Below, piece after piece: positions 16,805-25,482 of a stretch of DNA of 46,342 nt. How positions within the stretch are numbered: the stretch's first letter is position 1; each line of letters begins with the position of its first letter. This DNA is from Acidobacteriaceae bacterium (GTDB lineage Bacteria; Acidobacteriota; Terriglobia; Terriglobales; Acidobacteriaceae): contig PLWX01000222.1 of assembly GCA_003151155.1 (NCBI GenBank), positions 18,964 to 65,305 of the forward strand. Direction: 5' to 3'. The position numbers and the translations under genes were made by a program. The notes beneath the pieces were generated by a model that saw only the letters and a program-made list of their open reading frames with translations, was not told the DNA's origin and did not search any database.

Positions 16805-18126
16805 GCGATTCCGAGCCTCTTCTGCATCGCCTCCAGCGTGTATCCCTTGGTCTCGGGATAAATGAAGAGCACGACGAAGAACTGCAAAACCATCATGGCA
16901 GCGAAGAATGCAAACGGAATGGAGCCCGAAGACGCGGCAAGCAACGGGAATATTCCAGAGATAAACGCATTCATGATCCAGTGTGAGAAGCTGCCGAGAC
17001 TCTGGCCGCCGGCGCGCACGCGGTTCGGGAATACCTCGCTGATGTACACCCAGATGACCGCGCCTTGCGAAAAAGCGAAGAAGGCGATGTATCCGACGAG
17101 AAGCCAGATCAAAAGCCCCTGGTGCCGATTGGTGTGAAACACCCACGCGACTCCGGCAAGGCAAATCGCTGTTCCAACCGAACCGATGAGCAGCAGGGTC
17201 TTTCGGCCAATGCGATCAATTACGCTCATGGCGAGCATCGTGAAGAGCAGGTTTGTGCCGCCGATCGCTACGGCTTGCAGATCGCCCGAGACCTTGCTGA
17301 AGCCGGCGTAGAGGAAAATATCATTCAAGTAATACAGGATGGCGTTGATACCTGCGAGTTGGTTGAACATGCCGATCGACACCGCGAGGAAAATCGGGAA
17401 TCGATACTTCCACGAGAATAACGATTCGCCCTTCACATGTTCGGCGTCGATAGATTCGATAATGTCCTGCAATTCTCTTTCGTAGTCTGCTTCACCCGTG
17501 ATGCGCAATACTTCCCTTGCTTCGGTGATGCGTTGCTTCTTCACCAACCAGCGCGGACTGCGCGGGATGCCGAACAACATGATCAGGAACAGAGCGGCTG
17601 GAATCACCGGAACGCCCAGCTTCCAGCGCCATTCCGCCGAACCGAAGCTTCCGAGACCGACCATGTAATTGGAAAAATAGGCAAGCAAGATGCCGAGCAC
17701 GACGTTGAATTGAAACAAGCCCACGAGGCGACCGCGCCACTTAGCCGGGGCAATCTCGGCGATGTACATGGGACCGAGCACTGACGATCCGCCGATTCCA
17801 AGGCCTCCGATGAACCGGAACAATACCAGCACGTCCCAGTTCCAAGCCAGAGCACAGCCCAGTGACGAGACAATATAGAGGAGAGCCATGATGCGAAGAC
17901 TGTCGCGACGGCCGAAGCGGTCGCCAGGATATCCCGCGAGCACGGAACCAATTACTGTTCCCCAGAGCGCCGCCGAAACGGTAAAGCCCAACAGTGCAGG
18001 CGTGAGCTGGTAGGTTTCGCGTAGTGCTTGCGTAGTGCCGGCGATCACTGCCGTATCGAAACCGAAAAGAAGGCCGCCAAGGGCAGCCACGATCGTACTT
18101 TTCACAAGAACTGGGTTCAGCGACAA
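16801..18126 (-). CDS. MFS sugar porter (sugar/proton symporter family)
   Basis: 441 residues with about twelve membrane segments. Sugar-porter signatures are in the right order: GGLLFGFDTAVIAG in helix 1, GDRFGRRDSL between helices 2 and 3, RFIGGLGIGGSS, PRSPRWLVKK before the central loop, FNQLAGINAILYY in helix 7, DRIGRKTLL between 8 and 9, and PETKG after helix 12. The start appears to be TTG at 18126 with GGA nearby; a GTG at 18105 is an alternative. It probably imports fructose or another product of the GH32 enzyme. It is the first gene of the overlapping four-gene operon. No regulator gene is adjacent. Confidence 0.92.
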   Translation of the reverse strand: MSLNPVLVKSTIVAALGGLLFGFDTAVIAGTTQALRETYQLTPALLGFTVSAALWGTVIGSVLAGYPGDRFGRRDSLRIMALLYIVSSLGCALAWNWDVLVLFRFIGGLGIGGSSVLGPMYIAEIAPAKWRGRLVGLFQFNVVLGILLAYFSNYMVGLGSFGSAEWRWKLGVPVIPAALFLIMLFGIPRSPRWLVKKQRITEAREVLRITGEADYERELQDIIESIDAEHVKGESLFSWKYRFPIFLAVSIGMFNQLAGINAILYYLNDIFLYAGFSKVSGDLQAVAIGGTNLLFTMLAMSVIDRIGRKTLLLIGSVGTAICLAGVAWVFHTNRHQGLLIWLLVGYIAFFAFSQGAVIWVYISEVFPNRVRAGGQSLGSFSHWIMNAFISGIFPLLAASSGSIPFAFFAAMMVLQFFVVLFIYPETKGYTLEAMQKRLGIA

Positions 18127-18903
18127 GGGGTTTCCGTCCAGTCAATTTCTTCGGCTGATTCAGGCGTGGTGTGTTCCCGTTGAGCCGCGCGCTGAGCCAC
18201 GGCGAACATACTCCTACATGCTCGCGACGGGCAACTGTTTTCGCATGCTCTCAACGCCGCAGCTTGAAGTTTCCGCATAGCGAGATCGAGGTGTAGCCCG
18301 ACTAAATTTCCAGTCTTTTTTTCTCTCCGTGAAAGGTGAGATCGCCGCAGGTATTCCGATCGATTACGGGTTGCATCTTGAAAGGAATGGCTGAAAATAT
18401 CAATCGCTGTTGGCCTGGATGCACTGCCGTCCCAGGCAAGAAGAAGAACGAACAGGGCAGCTGCCGCCCGAGAGCAGATTCCAAACTCACGACGAAGGAG
18501 CAAGCCCTTCCGGAGGAAACGTAAGCGGCAACTGGATCGATGGGAAGATGCACATCCGGGCAAAAGCAGGAGCGCAGCGCAACATCTTGGCAAACCTGCA
18601 AAGTGGAAATCGACGAAGAAGGCTACGCGGTTGGCTAAGCGGACTCGGACTTAAAAAGTTGCCGGCTATAGATTCTGCAGAGTGATCCTGCGCCAGCAGA
18701 GACTTGTTCTGGTTTCGAAGGCATCAGCCACGAAATAAATGGCTTATCCGGCTTTTTCGGGCGAGTTATTTGTTTTTTTCATGCCCTTTAGAACTAGTCA
18801 CTTCGGTCCAAAGCTGCATCTGAATAATTTTGTGCCTTTGTCTCACTCGTTGAGCGTGAGGCAGAATTGTGTCTGCCGGGATCCAGCTCAATTGGCTGAA
18901 TGG
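18127..18903. other. intergenic region between divergent operons
   Basis: This gap of about 780 bases must hold the promoters of the fructan operon (leftward) and the ABC/glucan-synthase operon (rightward). Open frames in it have no family-like sequence and no good ribosome-binding site. No operator, hairpin or repeat stands out. Confidence 0.5.
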
Positions 18904-20727
18904 ATGTCTAAAGAGAAAGAGAATTTCTGGAAAGCGTGGGACGAGCGCCTGGTTGCGCTGCGTCAGATTCCCCCTGTCTTAAGAATCGTCTGGCAGTCCG
19001 GACCAGCAATCGTCCTGTGGGGAATCATCGTCCGCATCATAACCGCCCTGCTGCCGATCGGACTTCTGGCGGTTAGCAAGCGGATCATCGACAACATTGT
19101 TACCGTGGTCGAGCGCCACCAGCCGATCTCGCCGACATTCTGGTGGCTGGTAGCCGCTGAGTTCGCCCTCGCAGTTGCGAGTAGCGTGCTTACCCGACTG
19201 CTGGATTACCTCGACTCCGTTCTCGCCGACAAATACACCCGTCACGTCAGCATCGAGGTTATGCGACACGCGGCGCAGCTCGACCTTATCGCCTACGAAG
19301 ATCCGGTCTTTTACGATCGCCTGGAGCGCGCGCGCGTGCAGGCAACCGACCGCCTGGGCATGATTCAGTCTATCGGGCGCTTGTTGCAGCAGGTTGTAAC
19401 CGCCCTGTCACTCTCGATTTCTATCGTCTATTTTTCGCCTTGGCTTTTGTTGCTGCTGGTAGCGGGCGTGATCCCCGCCTTCTTAGGCGAAAGCCATTTC
19501 GCGTTCCTCGGGTATGCGAAGAATTTCATGCAGACCCCGATCCGCCGCAAACTCGATTACCTCCGCATCCTCGGAGGCAGCAAAGAGGCCGCGAAGGAAC
19601 TCAAGCTATTCGGTCTGAGCGGCTACCTCACCGAGCGTTTCACCAAGCTCTCCGATCAGATCTACGACCAGAACGTCAATCTTTCCGTGCGCCGACTCCG
19701 GGCGGGCACATTCCTGTCGATCATCGGAACCTTGGGCTATTACTCGGCCTATGTCTGGGTGATCTGGCGGACGTTGGCAGGGGCACTCTCCATCGGCACC
19801 CTGTACTTCTTGTCGGGAGCAATCCTGCAGGCCAGCAACAATATTCAGCTCGTCTTCTCGACCCTCTCCAGCATCGCGGACCAGGCACTCTTCCTTACCG
19901 ATCTGCTTGCGTTTTTCGACATGAAGCCGACGATCCGCTCGAAGCCGAATGCATTAGCCGCACCGCGTCCGTTCGTGCGGGGCTTCGAATTCCGCGATGT
20001 CTCATTCGCATACCCTGGCACCACCCGGCGAGTGGTCGATCACCTGAGTTTCACCCTCGGTTTGGGCGAGCGGGTCGCGCTCATCGGAGAAAACGGTGAA
20101 GGTAAGACCACGGTCGTCAAATTAATGTCACGACTCTACGACCCTACCGAGGGGCAGGTTTTGCTCGATGGCGTCGACTTGCGCGAATACGATCTCGAAG
20201 ACCTTTATCGGGAGATGGGCGTAATCTTCCAGGATTTCATGCGCTACGAGATGACCGCCCGCGAGAACATTGGAGTTGGGCGCATCGAACAGGTAGAGTC
20301 GACAGATCTCATTATCGACGCCGCCCACAAAAGCCTTGCCGACGAGGTGATCGCGAAACTTCCAGAAGGATATGAGCAGATGCTCGGACGCCGCTTTCTC
20401 GATGGTGTAGACCTTTCCGGCGGTGAGTGGCAGCGACTCGCCCTGGCTCGCGCGTACCTACGCGATGCGCAACTGCTTATGCTCGACGAACCCACCGCAG
20501 CACTCGACGCGCGCAGTGAATTCGAAGTCTTCGAGCGTTTTGCTGAGTTGACGAAGGGTAAAATGGCGCTCTTCATATCGCACCGTTTTTCTACGGTACG
20601 AATGGCTGATCGCATCCTCGTACTCGCCAATGGGCGTATTGCGGAAGACGGAAACCACAGCCAACTGATATCACTTGGTGGACGCTACGCTGAAATGTTT
20701 GAATTACAAGCTGCCAGCTACCGTTAG
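18904..20727 (+). CDS. ABC transporter, fused permease and ATPase (half-transporter)
   Basis: 607 residues from the ATG MSKEKENFWKAWDERL at 18904; an in-frame extension to 18739 is low in similarity and has no ribosome-binding site, so the start is uncertain. The N-terminal part has about six membrane segments in the exporter arrangement. The ATPase domain has Walker A GENGEGKTT near 394, the signature LSGGEWQRLALARA near 504, Walker B LLMLDEPTAALD near 523, and the switch histidine in FISHRFSTV near 558. It should act as a dimer in the inner membrane. The glucan-synthase-like gene starts 18 bases after its stop, so a role in exporting that enzyme's product, as NdvA does for cyclic beta-1,2-glucan in rhizobia, is a reasonable inference from context. 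Confidence 0.93.
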   Translation: MSKEKENFWKAWDERLVALRQIPPVLRIVWQSGPAIVLWGIIVRIITALLPIGLLAVSKRIIDNIVTVVERHQPISPTFWWLVAAEFALAVASSVLTRLLDYLDSVLADKYTRHVSIEVMRHAAQLDLIAYEDPVFYDRLERARVQATDRLGMIQSIGRLLQQVVTALSLSISIVYFSPWLLLLLVAGVIPAFLGESHFAFLGYAKNFMQTPIRRKLDYLRILGGSKEAAKELKLFGLSGYLTERFTKLSDQIYDQNVNLSVRRLRAGTFLSIIGTLGYYSAYVWVIWRTLAGALSIGTLYFLSGAILQASNNIQLVFSTLSSIADQALFLTDLLAFFDMKPTIRSKPNALAAPRPFVRGFEFRDVSFAYPGTTRRVVDHLSFTLGLGERVALIGENGEGKTTVVKLMSRLYDPTEGQVLLDGVDLREYDLEDLYREMGVIFQDFMRYEMTARENIGVGRIEQVESTDLIIDAAHKSLADEVIAKLPEGYEQMLGRRFLDGVDLSGGEWQRLALARAYLRDAQLLMLDEPTAALDARSEFEVFERFAELTKGKMALFISHRFSTVRMADRILVLANGRIAEDGNHSQLISLGGRYAEMFELQAASYR

Positions 20728-20745
20728 CTGCAAGATGGGACGGAT

Positions 20746-23700
20746 ATGACGAACGACCTGAATCTTGGCGCGAGCGAAGCCGCAGAGGATCTCCGGAAAT
20801 TGGAGAAGCCTGCGGCGACACCGGGCCTTGCCTCCAAGGCCGTAGAGTGCGCCCGCGAAATGTCATGGGTGCCTGGCAAAACGTCGCAGCTTTTTGCCGA
20901 ACGCTTGAAAGCCCTGGACGAGCAGATGCAAGAGGTCCTCTCTTCCACTGAAAGCGAGCACCTCGATGTCGACGAGCGACGGTGGCTGCGTGAGAATCGT
21001 GATTTCCTGCGATCCGAAGTGGCCGCACTGCAAGAAGCCACCGGGGCTCTCGAACGCACCGAACATGTTCGACGCGGTGCTGGAAAGCCTGCGCCTCGAG
21101 TCCTTGTCCTCTCCCAAGACCTGCTCGCTACCGTGCGGTATCGGTTTGATGATCGTGTCTTCACCGAATACCTTCGTGCGTTTCAGAATGTCGTCGTACT
21201 GCGATTGAGTGAGTTGTGGGAACTTGTGCCGGCACTGAAACTGGTCCTGCTCGAACGCGTTGCAGCCCGCACCACTCGTTCATCCAACGCCACAACGGTT
21301 GCCGAAGGCTCAGTCGGCGACTGTATTCGCAGCCTTCACGCAATTCGTGAAACTCCATGGGAGGAAATTCTCGAACCTCTGATCGTTTTCGACCAAGTCC
21401 TCCGGCGTGACCCCGCTGGCGCCTATCCGAAAATGGATCCCGAGAACCGCGATCAATATCGCAAGCTGATCGTAAAACTGGCAGAGCATTCGGATCACTC
21501 CGAACTTGAGATTGCGGAGATGGTGCTCACGCTCGCCAGCGAATCGCTACGCAAGCCCTCTCGCAATCCTCGGGTCGTCACCCGTCGTTCGCATGTCGGG
21601 TATTACCTGGTTGCGGAAGGTCGTGAACAACTCGACCGTCGCGCCAGTGTCCGACTGCCCTGGCGCGATCGTTTCCAGGCATTTTTGCGCCGACACCCTG
21701 ACGAGTTCTATCCCCTCGGCGTCGAAGTTCTCACCCTCGGGATGATCCTCCTCCTATTGTGGTGGGTGAATTTCAGTTCGCTTTGGAGCACCCTCATCGC
21801 AGTGCTGCTGCTCCTGATCCCTTGTAGTCAGAGTGCCGTCGAGATCATGAATTTCTTGACGACCTCGCTGCTCGATCCCCAGCTTCTGCCCAAGCTCGAC
21901 TTTTCGCATGGCATTCCTGACAACTGCGCCACCATGGTTGTGGTGCCGACATTATTGCTAAATGAGAAGCAGGTCCGGGAGACCGTAGAAGAATTAGAAG
22001 TTCGCTACGTCGGGAATATGAGCGCGAACCTTCACTTTGCATTGCTTACCGACCTTGGAGATTCCACCGAACAGCCGCGTGAAGACGATCCTCTGGTCGA
22101 TCTCTGCGGCGGACTTGTGGGGGAGCTGAACCGAAAGTATGCCGGAAAAGGCACCGGCGGTTTCGCGATGTTCCATCGCCATCGTGTTTACAACCGTCGT
22201 GAAGGTCTGTGGATCGGCTGGGAACGCAAGCGCGGAAAACTTCTCGACTTCAATAAGCTCATTCTCGGGAGCTATGACAGCTTCCCTTTCAAAGTCGGCG
22301 ATCTTTCGGTTCTTCCGAAGATCCGCTACGTTCTCACGCTCGACTCCGACACGCAACTCCCTCGCGGATCGGCGCACAAATTGATTGGAGCCATGGCGCA
22401 TCCGCTGTGCCAGGCCATCATCGATAGCGAAAAGAACATCGTGACCCAAGGCTACGGCATTCTTCAGCCCCGGGTCGGCATCAGCGTGCAAAGCACCGCC
22501 CGCTCACGCCTGGCATCGATCTATTCCGATTGGACCGGCCTTGATATCTACACCCAGGCCGTCTCCGATGTTTACCAGGATCTTTACGGAGAAGGCAGCT
22601 TCGTCGGTAAGGGACTATACGAAGTGCGCACCTTGCATCGCGTGCTCGACGGCCGTTTCCCGCGCAACCAGATCCTCAGCCACGACCTAATCGAGGGTGC
22701 GTACACGCGTGCCGGCTTAGCTACAGACGTCAAGATCATTGACTCTTATCCTTCCCATTACAGTGCCTACGCGCGCCGCAAGCATCGCTGGATGCGCGGC
22801 GATTGGCAAAATGTCGAATGGCTGCTCTCCAAGGTGCCCAATGAAAGTGGCCGCTGGGTACCCAACCCGATTTCACTGATTTCGCGCTGGAAGATTCTCG
22901 ATAACCTGCGGCGCACCATGGTGGAGCCGGTCACGGTCGCAGTGTTCCTGCTGGTGTGGAAACTCTTCCCCGGCAAACCTTTGTACTGGACGCTCGCGCT
23001 GATGGGTGTTCTCTTCGCTCCCATCGCGGTGCAATTCATAGTCGGCTTGGTGCGCGCCGGGCTCGCCGGTAACTTCGCTTCCGTCAAAAATTTGTTCGCA
23101 TCGGTCGCAACCGGCGCAGCCGGAATTCTGCTCAGTTTTGCCTTCCGTGTTCACGATGCACTTCTCTCCACCGACGCCATCTGGCGCACGATCTATCGCC
23201 GGTTCGTATCGCGTCAACGGTTGCTGCAATGGGAAACCGCGGCGGAAGCAGAAGTCGGCAAGAAAAAGCGTACTCCCGTCGATCTCTATCTGCTGTGGAC
23301 GCCAGCGATCGTGGCCGCCATGGGACTAGCGCTGTACTATACCCGCCGCCCTGCATTCTGGGTCGCGCTTCCCATTCTTATGTTATGGGGATGCAGCAGC
23401 CTTATTCCTCTCTGGCTCGATCGGCCTCCTCGCGTGGAGAAGCCCGAGCCTTCGCGCAAAGATGAGCTATTTGTGCGTCGTGCTTCACTCCGTACCTGGC
23501 GATATTTTTCCGAGTTCAGCACCGAAGAGCATAACTGGCTGATTCCTGACAACGTACAGGAGGATCCGCCGCAAGTCGCCGCGCGCGTCTCACCGACTAA
23601 TCTCGGCTTGCTACTCAATGCTCGCCAGGTCGCATGCGAACTCGGCTACCTCACCGTCCCGGAGCTTGTCACGCTCACGCGTCGCACTCTCGACACGATG

Positions 23701-25287
23701 AAGCGCTTGCAACTCCACCGCGGTCATCTAGTCAACTGGTACGACACACGCTCGTTGGTTCCTCTCGACCCGCGTTTTGTCTCCAGCGTCGATAGTGGAA
23801 ATCTCGCCGCATCCCTGGTTGCGCTGAATCATGGCTGCCGTGCTCTGTTGGGCAAGCCCCTGCTGTCGCGTTCGCTAGTCGAAGGCTATAACGACCACAT
23901 CCGCGCACTTGCTGATTTCAATGTGCTCTCTTCATGGAAAGCGACGCGCGCGATTCGCACCCGCAAGAATCAACCTCTGTTAAAGCGGGTCGCCTCGGTT
24001 ATCGCAGATCCCCTGGTGAGCGAAGATTCCAAAGATGCCAGGACCGGCGCTCCCTGGTTCGGGGAACAGCTGCAAACTCGCAGGAAGATGTTACGAAACC
24101 TGCTTCACGACTATATGCCGTGGCTCCTGCCGGAATTTGAACCAGTGCGCCGCGGCCTGGCGATCGAGAACTCGGCGATTAATGTGCCTCTCTCGAAGCT
24201 TTCGACCTTTTTGCGCGGTTTGCAGGAAGAACTTCAATCGGATGCCTCTCATGGCAGCGGCTCCGATGAAGAAAGAGAATTGCGCCGCCACTTGCTGACG
24301 TTGGTGGTCGAGGCTCAAGGCCGCACTGATTCTCTGCTCCAAGAACTGCTCCGAGTCGCGGATGACGCCGATGCCTGGTTCGCCGGGATGGATTTCGGCT
24401 TCCTGCTCGACCAACGACGCAAATTGTTATCCATAGGCTATGACGCGAGCGCTGGCAAATTGCACTCTGCGTGTTATGACCTTCTCGCCTCAGAGGCACG
24501 GATCGCTGCCTTCATCGGAATCGCCAAAGGCGAACTTCCCCAGGAAGTGTGGTTAAGACTGGGACGCAAGCATGTTGCTACCGTCGATGGCCCAGCGCTG
24601 ATCTCGTGGGCTGGAACGATGTTCGAATACCTAATGCCCGCCATCTGGACAGGTTCCTATCGCGACTCCGTGCTCCTTTGCAGCATGGAACGCGCGGTTG
24701 CGGAACAGCAATCTTATGCTGCAAAAAAGGGTGTTCCCTGGGGAATTTCGGAGTCGAGCTTCTCCGATCTTAACGAGGAGGGCGTGTACGGGTATCGCTT
24801 CTTCGGTGTGCCGGATCTCGCGATGCAGAGCTCCGAGTCCGAACGCGTGGTGATTGCCCCGTATGCCACCGCAATGGCTTTGAGCGTTGACCCCACCGCT
24901 GCCCTGCGAAATCTTCGTGTCATGATTAACCACGGCTGGTTCGGACAGTACGGCTTCTATGAATCCGCCGACTTCGGTCCTGCGGAAGCTCAATTCCGTT
25001 CCGCACGCCTGGTCAAATCCTGGATGGCCCATCACCAAGGAATGATTCTTCTATCGATGGCGAACTTCCTGCGCGGCGACATCGTCCAGAAGTGGTTCCA
25101 CAGCGACGTCTATGTGCAAGCCACGGATTTGCTCCTGCAAGAGCGTATGGCCGTTCTTCGCGCCAATCGACGGAAGAGGAAAAAGAAATCGCAACCCGCA
25201 TCTTCTCCGACTCCAAAAAGTGATTCTGGCTTAGAGACGGTTCGTGGCGCCGATGGTAACCAGCCGCAAGTCTCCCGCAGATCCTGA
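20746..25287 (+). CDS. cyclic beta-1,2-glucan synthase-like protein (GT84 plus glycoamylase-like domain, no GH94)
   Basis: 1513 residues. An N-terminal domain like that of NdvB/CGS is followed by membrane segments at about 325-370, a GT84-type glycosyltransferase domain (MVVVPTLLLNEKQVRETVEE; LTLDSDTQLPRG near 530 as the metal/UDP-binding Asp motif; GEGSFVGKGLYEV; RRKHRWMRGDWQ near 680), further membrane segments at about 723-805 and 846-890, and a glycoamylase-like domain (EHNWLIPDN near 926, NWYDTRSLVPLDPRFVSS near 995, SADFGPAEA near 1407, MAHHQGMILL near 1426). In cyclic beta-1,2-glucan synthases the latter does the ring closure (GH189) and a GH94 module follows. Here the protein ends about 50 residues later in a Lys/Ser/Pro-rich tail, so the roughly 1000-residue GH94 part is absent. 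No GH94-like sequence follows downstream. Confidence 0.92.
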   Translation: MTNDLNLGASEAAEDLRKLEKPAATPGLASKAVECAREMSWVPGKTSQLFAERLKALDEQMQEVLSSTESEHLDVDERRWLRENRDFLRSEVAALQEATGALERTEHVRRGAGKPAPRVLVLSQDLLATVRYRFDDRVFTEYLRAFQNVVVLRLSELWELVPALKLVLLERVAARTTRSSNATTVAEGSVGDCIRSLHAIRETPWEEILEPLIVFDQVLRRDPAGAYPKMDPENRDQYRKLIVKLAEHSDHSELEIAEMVLTLASESLRKPSRNPRVVTRRSHVGYYLVAEGREQLDRRASVRLPWRDRFQAFLRRHPDEFYPLGVEVLTLGMILLLLWWVNFSSLWSTLIAVLLLLIPCSQSAVEIMNFLTTSLLDPQLLPKLDFSHGIPDNCATMVVVPTLLLNEKQVRETVEELEVRYVGNMSANLHFALLTDLGDSTEQPREDDPLVDLCGGLVGELNRKYAGKGTGGFAMFHRHRVYNRREGLWIGWERKRGKLLDFNKLILGSYDSFPFKVGDLSVLPKIRYVLTLDSDTQLPRGSAHKLIGAMAHPLCQAIIDSEKNIVTQGYGILQPRVGISVQSTARSRLASIYSDWTGLDIYTQAVSDVYQDLYGEGSFVGKGLYEVRTLHRVLDGRFPRNQILSHDLIEGAYTRAGLATDVKIIDSYPSHYSAYARRKHRWMRGDWQNVEWLLSKVPNESGRWVPNPISLISRWKILDNLRRTMVEPVTVAVFLLVWKLFPGKPLYWTLALMGVLFAPIAVQFIVGLVRAGLAGNFASVKNLFASVATGAAGILLSFAFRVHDALLSTDAIWRTIYRRFVSRQRLLQWETAAEAEVGKKKRTPVDLYLLWTPAIVAAMGLALYYTRRPAFWVALPILMLWGCSSLIPLWLDRPPRVEKPEPSRKDELFVRRASLRTWRYFSEFSTEEHNWLIPDNVQEDPPQVAARVSPTNLGLLLNARQVACELGYLTVPELVTLTRRTLDTMKRLQLHRGHLVNWYDTRSLVPLDPRFVSSVDSGNLAASLVALNHGCRALLGKPLLSRSLVEGYNDHIRALADFNVLSSWKATRAIRTRKNQPLLKRVASVIADPLVSEDSKDARTGAPWFGEQLQTRRKMLRNLLHDYMPWLLPEFEPVRRGLAIENSAINVPLSKLSTFLRGLQEELQSDASHGSGSDEERELRRHLLTLVVEAQGRTDSLLQELLRVADDADAWFAGMDFGFLLDQRRKLLSIGYDASAGKLHSACYDLLASEARIAAFIGIAKGELPQEVWLRLGRKHVATVDGPALISWAGTMFEYLMPAIWTGSYRDSVLLCSMERAVAEQQSYAAKKGVPWGISESSFSDLNEEGVYGYRFFGVPDLAMQSSESERVVIAPYATAMALSVDPTAALRNLRVMINHGWFGQYGFYESADFGPAEAQFRSARLVKSWMAHHQGMILLSMANFLRGDIVQKWFHSDVYVQATDLLLQERMAVLRANRRKRKKKSQPASSPTPKSDSGLETVRGADGNQPQVSRRS

Positions 25288-25482
25288 CTGAACGCCGGAC
25301 GAAGCTTTGTCCTCTGGGAACAAAACACCATGCTCGTGTCTTCGCGGCTATTGGGCGGTTTCCTTAAAGTATTTTCTGTACTTCGCCCAACAGAGTGGAA
25401 AGGGCGACCTTACGTGCACGCAACCCCAGGTTTGGTCGGCTGGTTCATTTTAGGTCGTCCCCAGTTCACGTTGGTCGGAAAA

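Noticed and set aside
18117..18593. Minus-strand frame of 158 codons upstream of the sugar porter
   Set aside because: No ribosome-binding site or family-like pattern; it is rich in Arg, Ala, Ser and Cys and overlaps the porter's start region out of frame.
25288..25482. Leftover GH94 module after the glucan synthase gene
   Set aside because: All frames were read; none gives GH94-like sequence before the convergent receptor gene, so the short form is not due to a nearby stop or frameshift.
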